Both the position numbers and the translations under genes were made by a program. Of a stretch of DNA of 64,000 bases, positions 28,806 through 36,178 are shown piece after piece. Each line of letters starts with the position of its first letter. Position 1 is the first letter of the stretch. Where the stretch lies: the NCBI RefSeq assembly GCF_005048155.1, contig NZ_SUMB01000001.1, positions 1-64,000 on the forward strand, written 5' to 3'. The notes beneath the pieces are model-generated. The model ran no database searches, was not told the DNA's origin, and worked only from the letters and a program-made list of their open reading frames with translations. Source of the DNA: Streptomyces piniterrae. GTDB lineage: Bacteria; Actinomycetota; Actinomycetes; Streptomycetales; Streptomycetaceae.

Positions 28806-29879
28806 CTAGGAGTCGGTGCCGGACCCGGCCGTGACGGAGGGGGTGACGGCCGCGGGCTTGGTGGGGGCGGACGGCCGTGTGGGGCGGGGCTTGCTCTGCG
28901 TGAGGGCGGCGCCGGCCAGGACGATGAGGGCGCCGACCGGTGTGTTCCAGCTCAGTGGTTCGTTCAGGAGCGCCACGCCGGCAGTGGTGGCGATCACCGG
29001 GATGAAGTAGGTGACCATCTGGGCGGTGGTGGGGCCGACTTCGGCGACCAGGCCGTACTGCAGGAGGAAGGCGAGGCCGGTGCCCAGTGCGCCGAGCGCG
29101 AAGACGGCGAGCAGCGGGACGAGCGGGTAACTGGCCGGCAGGGACGTGAACAGCGGTGTCACGACGGCCAGTTGGAGGGTGGCCAGCATCAGCTGGGCGC
29201 TGGACATGGACAGGTGCGAGTGCTTGGCGCCCGCCACGGTCCGGCGGACGTAGATCCAGCCGATGGGGTAGCAGAGCGCGGCGCCGAGGGCCATCGCGGT
29301 GCCCGCCGGATCCGTGCCGGTGAAGCCCTGCCAGACCCCGAGCACGGTCAGCACGCCCAGGAAGCCGATGCCCAGCCCCGCGACCCGGCGCCGGGTGGGG
29401 CGGTCCTCGGAGAGCGCGACGAGCGACAGTGCCATGCCCCAGAGAGGGGAGGTGGCGTTGCAGATGCCGGCCAGCGTGGAGGGGATGGTCAGCTCGGAGT
29501 AGGCGAAGAGGGAGAACGGGAGGGCGTTGAGCAGGAACGCGGCGACCGCCAGATGGCCCCACGTACGAGCGGAGCGCGGCAGCCGCTCACGCTTGATCGC
29601 GAGCATCGCCACCAGGACCATCGCGCCGAATGCCAACCGGCCCAGCGTGACCTGCAACGGGGCGAAGGCGCCGGTGCCCAGCTTGATGAACAGGAAGCTG
29701 AAGCCCCAGACGAGGCAGAGGGCGGCGAAGCGCACCGGCCAGGCGAGGGCCCGCCGGCGGGCCGGGCCGCTCCCGGAGTCCGGGGAGCCGGTGGTGCTCG
29801 TCGAGGCGGTCGTGGTGCGCGCCGTGGGGGAGTTGGTGGTGTGCGCGGGCGAGGGGGCTGGGCCGGTGGCGGTGCTCAT
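28806..29879 (-). CDS. EamA family transporter (third)
   Basis: A 357-aa drug/metabolite transporter: a Thr/Ser/Pro-rich cytoplasmic tail (about 1-45), ten helices in two EamA halves (for example FAALCLVWGFSFLFIKLGTG and FIPVIATTAGVALLNEPLSW), then a Pro/Thr-rich C-terminal tail. ATG at 29879 is preferred over an in-frame TTG at 29915. It is divergent from a LysR gene 74 nt away, a frequent arrangement in which LysR proteins control an exporter. Substrate unknown. Confidence 0.85.
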   Translation of the reverse strand: MSTATGPAPSPAHTTNSPTARTTTASTSTTGSPDSGSGPARRRALAWPVRFAALCLVWGFSFLFIKLGTGAFAPLQVTLGRLAFGAMVLVAMLAIKRERLPRSARTWGHLAVAAFLLNALPFSLFAYSELTIPSTLAGICNATSPLWGMALSLVALSEDRPTRRRVAGLGIGFLGVLTVLGVWQGFTGTDPAGTAMALGAALCYPIGWIYVRRTVAGAKHSHLSMSSAQLMLATLQLAVVTPLFTSLPASYPLVPLLAVFALGALGTGLAFLLQYGLVAEVGPTTAQMVTYFIPVIATTAGVALLNEPLSWNTPVGALIVLAGAALTQSKPRPTRPSAPTKPAAVTPSVTAGSGTDS

Positions 29880-29940
29880 GACGTCTACGATGCGGGGCGC
29901 GACTTCGTAGCACAAGCGAGTTTTCGTGGCCGGTATCGCT

Positions 29941-29953
29941 TAGCATTGCTTAT
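29941..29953 (+). promoter_or_regulatory. Possible leaderless promoter of the LysR gene
   Basis: TAGCAT (29941-29946, TANNNT type) lies 7 nt from the LysR ATG at 29954, which has no Shine-Dalgarno. No good -35 box is visible, as expected if an activator is needed. The T-rich gap could also hold the LysR site. Confidence 0.4.
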
Positions 29954-30862
29954 ATGTTGAACCTTGATCGCCTACGGACGCTGAGCGCGGTCGCCCGCCA
30001 TGGTTCGGTGAGCGCGGCCGCCGACGGGCTGCATGTCACGACCTCGGCCGTTTCCCAGCAGATCGCCAAGCTGGAGCGGGAGACCGGACAGCAATTGCTG
30101 GCGAAGAACGGGCGCGGGGTGCGGCTGACCGACGCGGGACGGCTGCTCGCCGACCACGCCGTGCGCATCCTCTCCCAGGTCGAGCTGGCGCAGGCCGAGC
30201 TGGAGGCGCATCGCGGCCAGGCGGTCGGCGAGCTGCGGCTGGGTGCCTTCCCCACCGCGGCACGCGGGCTCTTCCCGGCCGCCCTCGCCGCCCTCCGCAC
30301 CGAACACCCGCAGCTCCGCGCCCGGCTGGCGGAGCTGGAACCGGAGGACTCCGTACGGGGCGTGATGCGTGGCGACATCGACCTCGCGGTCGTCCTCGAC
30401 TGGTACAACCGGCCGCTCTCGCTGCCCGACGGGCTGGCGAAGGCCCCGCTCCTCGACGACTCGGCCGATGTGGCGATGCCGTCGGATCACCGGCTGGCGC
30501 ACCGGCGGTCCGTGGAGCTGGAGGAATTCGCGGACGACGAGTGGATCTCCTGGCCGCAGGGCGAGTTCTGCCACGACTGGCTGATGTTCACCCTGCGCAG
30601 CAAGGGCGTCGAGCCGCGCATCGCGCATATGGCGGAGGAGCACAACACCCAACTCGCGCTGATCGCCGCCGGGCTGGGCATCGCGGTCGCCCCACGTCTT
30701 GGCCGGGGGCCGGTGCCGGAGGGGGTGAGCGTGGTGCCGGTACGCCATCCCATGCGCCGCCATGTCTATGCCATCTGGCGCGCCGACGCCGACCGCCGGC
30801 CCTCGATCCGGGCCGCCGTCGCCGCGCTCCGGACGGCGGGGAAGAGCGTGGCGGGCAGCTGA
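29954..30862 (+). CDS. LysR family transcriptional regulator
   Basis: A 302-aa LysR protein. The helix-turn-helix lies at about 1-60 (NLDRLRTLSAVARHGSVSAA, then TSAVSQQIAKLERETGQQLL), followed by the periplasmic-binding-like effector domain (about 90-295) with LRLGAFPTAARGLFPAALAA and a DIDLAVVLDW strand. The effector is unknown. Divergent position next to an EamA exporter gene makes that gene its likely target. Confidence 0.9.
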   Translation: MLNLDRLRTLSAVARHGSVSAAADGLHVTTSAVSQQIAKLERETGQQLLAKNGRGVRLTDAGRLLADHAVRILSQVELAQAELEAHRGQAVGELRLGAFPTAARGLFPAALAALRTEHPQLRARLAELEPEDSVRGVMRGDIDLAVVLDWYNRPLSLPDGLAKAPLLDDSADVAMPSDHRLAHRRSVELEEFADDEWISWPQGEFCHDWLMFTLRSKGVEPRIAHMAEEHNTQLALIAAGLGIAVAPRLGRGPVPEGVSVVPVRHPMRRHVYAIWRADADRRPSIRAAVAALRTAGKSVAGS

Positions 30863-30884
30863 TCACCCACCCCCCCGGCGCCCG

Positions 30885-32414
30885 TCAGGCCGGTGGCACG
30901 ATGCCCCGGATCACCCCCAGCTCCAGCAAGTCCTGCGGGCGGATGCGGAGTTGGTCGGCGGTGGCCCGCACCTGCCGCGCGTCGCGTTTGAGGATGGCGG
31001 CGGCCAGTTCGGGGGCGATCACCGAGAAGTAGCTGTCGGGTGTCGCCCAGAGCCGGTCGGGCGCGGCGAGGGCCAGCGCGCCGCCGGATCCGCCCTCGCC
31101 TATGAGCAGGGAGGTGACGGGTACGCGGGCCGAGGCCAGCGCGGCGAAGGAGTCGGCGATGGCCGCACCGGCGCCGGCGCGTTCGGCTGCCGCGTCATTG
31201 GCCGCGCCCGGGGTGTCGACGAGGGTGAGGACAGGTATGCCGAGCCGGTCCGCGAGACGGACGAGACGGGCGGCGGTACGGAAGCCGGCCGGGCGGGTGG
31301 CCGTACCGCACTGGGCCGCGAAGGCGATCGTCCGGCCGTCGCGACGGCCGAATCCGCAGCGCATCCCGTTGTCGACGCCGCCGCTGCGGTCGCCGCTGAT
31401 CTCCTCCCAGTCGTCGAAATACGCGCGCAGATATGCCTCGGCGCGCGGCCGCCGGGCGTCGCGGGCGCGGATCACCGCACCCCAGCCGCTTTCCGGCAGG
31501 CCGGGCACGTCACCGAGCGCGTACGGCGCCGGCGCCGCCCCGGGAGGCGCTCCGGGAGCCTCCGCCGTCCCCGACTCCCTTGCGCCGCCCAGCAGTTGAA
31601 GCCATCGCCGCAGAGCGGCGCGCAGACCGTCCGGCGGGACGACGGCGTCGATGTGGCCCGCCGCGAACTGGCCCTCGGCCGAGTAGGCGTACGGATCGGC
31701 ATCGTCGGGGCGTACCCGTGAGCCCGCGAAGCCGACCTGCGCACCGGGCAGGGCGAGGATCACATCGGCCCCCGCGCCGAGCGTCGCCCAGCCGCCGCCG
31801 GTCGTAGGATCGCGCAGCACGGCGATCTGCGGCAGTCCGGCGGCACGGTTCAGCGCCGACTGCCCGGCCACCCGCTGGAGCTGGGTCAGTGCCCGCATGC
31901 CCTCCTGCATCCGGCTGCCGCCCGTGGCGATCAAGGACACCACCGGCAGGCGCCGCTCGCGGGCGCTGGCGTAGGCGGCCTCCAGACGGTCGCCGGTGCG
32001 CTCGCCGAGCGAGCCGCCCAGATAGCCGAACTCGAAGGAGATGACGACGGCTTCGGCGTCGCCGACCGTGGCGAGCGCGGTGATCACGGACTCGTCCTCG
32101 CCGGTACGGGCGCGGGCGCGCGCCCGGGACGCGTCGTAGCCGTGCCAGCCGAGCGGGCCGTCGGGCTTGTCACCGCCCGGCCGGTCCGCGGCGCCGGCGG
32201 CTCCGGAACCGTCGGGCACGGCCGGCTCGGTATACGCGTCCGCCACCGCCGCTATGGCCTGCCGGGCGGTCAGCCGCTGACTGGGCAGCGGGCCGCGTAC
32301 GGCGTCGGGTGCCGAGCCTCCGGCCATACGCGCGGAGCTGCCGCCCTCATGGGCCGGGCTTCCGCCGCCCCGCTCAAGGCTGCCGTTGCGCGCCGCGCCC
32401 TCGCTCTCAGACAT
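30885..32414 (-). CDS. Carboxyl transferase domain protein (AccD/AccA-like, both halves)
   Basis: A 509-aa protein of the acyl-CoA carboxylase carboxyltransferase superfamily. The N-terminal half has GGSRMQEGMRALTQLQRVAG and TTGGGWATLGAGADVILALP; the C-terminal half has VDTPGAANDAAAERAGAGAA and EGGSGGALALAAPDRLW, the oxyanion-hole type motifs. The first 45 residues are low complexity. Its ATG overlaps the end of matB by 8 nt, so the two are translated together. With MatB making malonyl-CoA, this enzyme may decarboxylate malonyl-CoA or transfer its carboxyl group; no biotin carboxylase or BCCP gene is near. The exact reaction is inferred only. Confidence 0.82.
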   Translation of the reverse strand: MSESEGAARNGSLERGGGSPAHEGGSSARMAGGSAPDAVRGPLPSQRLTARQAIAAVADAYTEPAVPDGSGAAGAADRPGGDKPDGPLGWHGYDASRARARARTGEDESVITALATVGDAEAVVISFEFGYLGGSLGERTGDRLEAAYASARERRLPVVSLIATGGSRMQEGMRALTQLQRVAGQSALNRAAGLPQIAVLRDPTTGGGWATLGAGADVILALPGAQVGFAGSRVRPDDADPYAYSAEGQFAAGHIDAVVPPDGLRAALRRWLQLLGGARESGTAEAPGAPPGAAPAPYALGDVPGLPESGWGAVIRARDARRPRAEAYLRAYFDDWEEISGDRSGGVDNGMRCGFGRRDGRTIAFAAQCGTATRPAGFRTAARLVRLADRLGIPVLTLVDTPGAANDAAAERAGAGAAIADSFAALASARVPVTSLLIGEGGSGGALALAAPDRLWATPDSYFSVIAPELAAAILKRDARQVRATADQLRIRPQDLLELGVIRGIVPPA

Positions 32415-33867
32415 GGAGCTCTCGCTTGAGGATCTTGCCCATGTCGTTGCGCGGCAGCGCGTCCAGGAAGTGGACGGTGCGTGGGCGTTTGTGCGGGGCG
32501 AGCTGGGCGGCGACATGGTCGGCCAGCTCCTGGGCCGAGGGCGGCGCACCGGCGTCCGGACCGGTCTCGGGCACGATCCAGGCGACGATCCGCTCCCCGA
32601 GGTCCTCGTCCGGCTCGCCGGTGACGGCCGCCTCCGCCACCCCGGGGTGCGCCAGCAGGGCGTTCTCGATCTCGCCCGCGCCGATTTTGTAGCCGCCGCT
32701 CTTGATCAGGTCGGTGGCCTTGCGGCCGACGATCCGGTAGTTCCCGCCTGCGTCGCGCAGGGCCATGTCACCGGTGCGGAACCAGCCGCCGTCGAAGGCC
32801 GCCGCGGTGGCGTCGGGGCGGTTGAGGTACTCCACGAAGAGATTCGGGCCGCGGACCTGGATCTCGCCCACCGTCTCGCCGTCGCTGGTCTCGATCGGCT
32901 GTCCCGCGTCGTCGACGAGCCGGACGTAGACGCCCGGCAGCGGCACCCCGACCGTCCCCGTGGCCTCCGGGCCGTCCGCCCGCACGCTGGTGTTCATCAG
33001 CGTTTCCGTCATGCCGTAGCGCTCGATCACCCGCCGGCCGGAGGCCGCCGCGATGCGCTCGTGATCGGTCAGCGGCAGCGCTGCCGACCCGGATACCAGC
33101 AGCCGGGCACGGGAGAGCGCCTTGGCGAGCACCGGGTCGCGGCCCGCCTCGACGGCCAGTCGGTGGTACATCGTCGGCACGCCGAACAGCATCGTGGCGT
33201 CCGCGGACAGCTCACGGGCGACGCCGTCGGCGCTGAAGCGCCCCAGGTGGTGGACGCTGCCGCCGCGGCGCAGCGGGCCGAGGATGCCCAGGATCAGACC
33301 GTGGACGTGGAACAGCGGCAGGGCGTGGACGAGGACGTCGTCGGCGGTCCACTGCCAGGCGTCCGCCAGCGCGTCGAGGGTGTGGGCGATGGCGCGCCGG
33401 GGGATGACGACGCCCTTGGGCGGCCCGGTGGTGCCGGAGGTGTAGACGATCAGGGCCGGCGCCTCGTCGCCCGGTTCGTACGGCAGCGCGACCGGCTCGG
33501 ACCCCTCCGGAGGCTCGGCCGCTTCGACGTCCACGCGGGGCAGCGCGGCGAGCGCTTCCGGAAGGTCGGCTCCGGGCTCGGCGAGGACGAGCGACGGCGC
33601 GCTGTCCGCCACGATGTGCGCCAGCTCGCTCTCGCCGCTCTTCGGATTCACCGGCACCGCAGGCACCCCCGCGAGCAGCGCGGCGACGACGCCGACCGAG
33701 GTTTCCAGCGTCGCGGTCGCCCAGATCGCGACCCGGGTCGCGCCGCCGATCCGATCGGCGAGCGGGCCCGCCACCGCGGCCAGTTGACCGTAACTGAGCG
33801 CACGGTCACCGAAGCGCAACGCTGGGGTGGGCGAGCCGTCGCACAGCGCGGGGAAGAGCACGTTCAC
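32407..33867 (-). CDS. matB: Malonyl-CoA synthetase (AMP-forming acyl-CoA ligase, MatB-like)
   Basis: A 486-aa ANL-superfamily enzyme that joins malonate (or methylmalonate) to CoA with ATP. The P-loop is TSGTTGPPKG, followed by PLFHVHGLILGILGPLRRGG, the ERYGMTETLMNTSVRADG adenylate motif, WFRTGDMALRD and a KSGGYKIGAGEIENALLAHP stretch; the C-terminal catalytic lysine lies in NDMGKILKREL. Length and motifs closely match what I recall of S. coelicolor MatB. It could feed malonyl-CoA to polyketide or fatty acid synthesis. The GTG at 33867 follows AAGGAGAT. Confidence 0.92.
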   Translation of the reverse strand: MNVLFPALCDGSPTPALRFGDRALSYGQLAAVAGPLADRIGGATRVAIWATATLETSVGVVAALLAGVPAVPVNPKSGESELAHIVADSAPSLVLAEPGADLPEALAALPRVDVEAAEPPEGSEPVALPYEPGDEAPALIVYTSGTTGPPKGVVIPRRAIAHTLDALADAWQWTADDVLVHALPLFHVHGLILGILGPLRRGGSVHHLGRFSADGVARELSADATMLFGVPTMYHRLAVEAGRDPVLAKALSRARLLVSGSAALPLTDHERIAAASGRRVIERYGMTETLMNTSVRADGPEATGTVGVPLPGVYVRLVDDAGQPIETSDGETVGEIQVRGPNLFVEYLNRPDATAAAFDGGWFRTGDMALRDAGGNYRIVGRKATDLIKSGGYKIGAGEIENALLAHPGVAEAAVTGEPDEDLGERIVAWIVPETGPDAGAPPSAQELADHVAAQLAPHKRPRTVHFLDALPRNDMGKILKRELHV

Positions 33868-34115
33868 CGGATCTCCTTCGTCCTCGTCGGCGCCCGGCCC
33901 GGCAGGGCCGGTGCCAACCCGCTCCGGCGGCCGTGTCGGCGCGGAACGAGCTGACGCCTACCACTCTCGCAGAGACCACTGACATCGCGATCTCTCCGGC
34001 GATCCGAGCTCTTCGAGCGTCCGCGCCCGCCGCCGCGACGAGGCAGGTCACCGCCGGCGCCACCCGGTGGCCCGGCGCCGGCGTGGCGTGCCCCTGCCAG
34101 GCGCGCCGGATCCCC

Positions 34116-34619
34116 TCACCCGGGGATCTTGCGGAAATCCCACGAGGCGACGGAGTCCGGGGTCAGCCGCAGCCAGGCGTGCCGGCCGTCATGCGGCATC
34201 GCGTCCATCCCGAAGTACTTCGCCGCGAACAGCCGCTCCGGGGCGTCCAGTTCGGGGCATGCCTCCCCGGTGCGCGGCGCCTCGCCGACGAACACCGCAC
34301 GCCCCGCCAGCTCGGCCCCGCGCAGCTCCCCGTACTCGTGCCCGTCGTCGACGACCACCGCGATCCGCGGGTCCCTGCGCAGCTGCGCCCACCGCTTGCT
34401 GCGAGTGATCGAATACAGCCACAGCGCCGTCCCGTCCCAGACGAACCACAGGGCACCGATGTGCGGCGCGCCGTCGGCGCCGACCGTGGCGACCCGGCAG
34501 GTCCGCTGCTCCGCCAGGAACCCGTCCAGCTCGCCCGGTGTCATCATGATCCGGCGCCCGCGCCGCTGTGCGCCGGTCGGGTCCGTCCGCTGTGTGCCGG
34601 TCCGCTGCGTGTCGGTCAT
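34116..34619 (-). CDS. PNPOx-like / F420-type split-barrel flavoprotein
   Basis: A 167-aa split-barrel protein: MTPGELDGFLAEQRTCRVAT, GALWFVWDGTALWLYSITRS, KRWAQLRRDPRIAVVVDDG and a C-terminal RHAWLRLTPDSVASWDFRKI. The SK/RW segment is typical of PNPOx-like enzymes that bind FMN or F420; the cofactor cannot be told. The N-terminal 24 residues are an RTGTQRTDPTGAQRR repeat-like tail; an internal ATG pair (M25-M26) may be the real start. ATG at 34619 has GGAGG 10 nt upstream. Divergent from the next gene. Confidence 0.83.
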   Translation of the reverse strand: MTDTQRTGTQRTDPTGAQRRGRRIMMTPGELDGFLAEQRTCRVATVGADGAPHIGALWFVWDGTALWLYSITRSKRWAQLRRDPRIAVVVDDGHEYGELRGAELAGRAVFVGEAPRTGEACPELDAPERLFAAKYFGMDAMPHDGRHAWLRLTPDSVASWDFRKIPG

Positions 34620-34721
34620 CCGATATCGCCCTCCGTCGCACGGGTACGGGTACGGGACCGTGCTCGGGCCGAGGCGAGCCGCGTGCCCCGGCCCCGGAAT
34701 CCGGCCGTCATCCCACCGTAA

Positions 34722-34738
34722 CCTGACGAGTAGTCAGG
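34722..34738. promoter_or_regulatory. Inverted repeat in divergent promoter region
   Basis: CCTGAC-gagta-GTCAGG is a perfect 6-bp inverted repeat with a 5-nt centre, of TetR/MarR operator size, between the PNPOx-like gene and the isochorismatase-like gene. TAACCT at 34719-34724 overlaps it and could be a -10 box. Confidence 0.5.
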
Positions 34739-34753
34739 AATCTTGGGGGAATC

Positions 34754-34789
34754 ATGAGCGCTCTTCCTCACGGGCGCAATGCCGGATAG
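34754..34789 (+). CDS. Possible 11-codon leader reading frame
   Basis: ATG at 34754, preceded by GGGGGA at 34745-34750, opens a frame of 11 codons (MSALPHGRNAG) ending in TAG at 34787-34789, 70 nt ahead of the isochorismatase-like gene. It may be translated and affect the downstream gene, but its composition gives no support for or against; low confidence. Confidence 0.25.
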   Translation: MSALPHGRNAG

Positions 34790-34858
34790 CCTCACGCGCC
34801 TCGAACAGGCCGCCGGAACGCGGGAGCCCGCCGCGCGACACAGCCCGGAAGGAACGCG

Positions 34859-35542
34859 ATGCCCTCGGACGCACACCTCATCGAGCAGCTGGACCCGGCC
34901 TCGACGGTACTGCTCACCGTCGAGTGCCAGCGCGGCGTGGTCGGCCCCGACAGCGCGCTGCCCGAACTCGCCGAAGCGGCCCGCAAGTCGGGGGCGCTGG
35001 CCCATACGGCCCGGCTGGTGGCGGCCGCCCACGACGCCGGCGTCCAGGTGCTGCACGCGGTCGCCGAACGCCGTCCCGACGGCCGCGGCGCCAACCGCAA
35101 CGCCCGCCTCTTCAGGGCGGCCGAGCGGCTGCCCGTCCAGCAGATGATCGGCTCCACCGCGGTACGCGTCGCCGACCCGATCCCGGTCACGGAGGACGAC
35201 CTGGTGGTGCGCAGGCTGCACGGGCTCTCCCCGATCGCCGGCACCGAGGTGGACGCGCTGCTGCGCAATTTCGGGTGCCGGACCCTCGTCGTCACCGGGG
35301 TGTCGGCGAACGTGGCGATACCCAACGCCGTGTTCGACGCGGTCAACCTCGGGTACACGGCCGTGGTGCCCGCGGACGCCATCGCCGGGGTGCCCGCCGA
35401 CTACACCCCGATGATGGTCCGCAACACCCTCGCCCTGGTGGCCACCATCACCACCACCGATGACGTCCTGACCTGCTGGAAACGGCCGCGCCGGGCCCGC
35501 CGACCCGAGGCGGGCCCGGCGGCCGGTCTCAGTCGAGCGTGA
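34859..35542 (+). CDS. Isochorismatase-fold protein lacking catalytic residues
   Basis: A 227-aa cysteine-hydrolase (isochorismatase) fold protein. All three catalytic positions are changed: the usual Asp in LLVIDMQ is E22 in LLTVECQRGV, the Lys appears as R118/R119 in VVRRLHG, and the nucleophile Cys in TNVCV is A153 in ANVAIPN. The core strands and helices are otherwise conserved, so this may be a binding or regulatory protein and not a hydrolase. ATG at 34859 follows GGAAGGAA. The substrate or ligand is unknown. Confidence 0.85.
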   Translation: MPSDAHLIEQLDPASTVLLTVECQRGVVGPDSALPELAEAARKSGALAHTARLVAAAHDAGVQVLHAVAERRPDGRGANRNARLFRAAERLPVQQMIGSTAVRVADPIPVTEDDLVVRRLHGLSPIAGTEVDALLRNFGCRTLVVTGVSANVAIPNAVFDAVNLGYTAVVPADAIAGVPADYTPMMVRNTLALVATITTTDDVLTCWKRPRRARRPEAGPAAGLSRA

Positions 35543-35969
35543 CCGAGCCGCCCTCGACGCTCACCTTGGCCGTCGCCAGCCCCTTGGTGGCGGGACCGTC
35601 CTTCACGCTGCCATCGGTGATGTCGAACTTGCTGCCATGGCACATGCAGTTGATGGTCCCGCCGGAGACCTCGCCGACGACGCAGCCGACGTGCGGGCAG
35701 ACCGCGGAGAACGCCTTGAACTCGCCGTCCTGCGGCTGCGTGACCACGACCTTCTCGTCCTTGAAGATCTTGCCGCCGCCCTTGGGGATCTCCGAGGTCT
35801 TCGCGAGACTGACGCCCCCGGCCTGCGCGCTGCCGCCGCACGCCGAGAGCGCCGCGGTCAGCCCGGCCGCGCCGACCGCGGCGACAACGGTGCGCCGCGC
35901 CGGCCCGTCGACCGCTCCGGCCGCCGCGTCACTCTCGCCGGTCCGCTCCGCTGGTGTCTGTCGAGCCAT
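35529..35969 (-). CDS. Rieske [2Fe-2S] protein, Tat-dependent lipoprotein
   Basis: A 146-aa exported iron-sulfur protein. Twin arginines R25-R26 begin a hydrophobic signal, and LSAC (41-44) is a lipobox, so it is probably Tat-exported and lipid-anchored. The Rieske ligands are C91/H93 and C108/H111, with C96 and C110 placed for the stabilising disulfide. It resembles single-domain Rieske proteins that pass electrons to unknown partners. ATG at 35969 has GGAGG upstream. The last 14 nt overlap the end of the convergent isochorismatase-like gene. Confidence 0.9.
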   Translation of the reverse strand: MARQTPAERTGESDAAAGAVDGPARRTVVAAVGAAGLTAALSACGGSAQAGGVSLAKTSEIPKGGGKIFKDEKVVVTQPQDGEFKAFSAVCPHVGCVVGEVSGGTINCMCHGSKFDITDGSVKDGPATKGLATAKVSVEGGSVTLD

Positions 35970-36047
35970 GGTGTGCCTCCGGTTCCTGGTGCCTTCGGTG
36001 CGAGGCGCGGAAGAGGGCCCGCATACAAGGTCCACATGGCGACGTAT

Positions 36048-36089
36048 CGACGTACCGGTACGGCGATTCGACGTACCGATACGGCAATG
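36048..36089. repeat. 21-bp tandem repeat upstream of the Rieske gene
   Basis: Two copies of cgacgtaccggtacggcgatt-like DNA (36048-36068 and 36069-36089) stand head to tail, with a half copy cgacgtat just before. Each contains a cgtaccg(g/a)tacg palindrome. They lie 80-120 nt upstream of the Rieske start, where regulators could bind. Confidence 0.6.
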
Positions 36090-36178
36090 CGGCGATGTGT
36101 CCGCTCTTCCGCACACCCCTCCGCGCCGTTTTTCCTGCGCCTTGCACAACGTCCATACGGGCGCGCGGCGGTGCGCGT

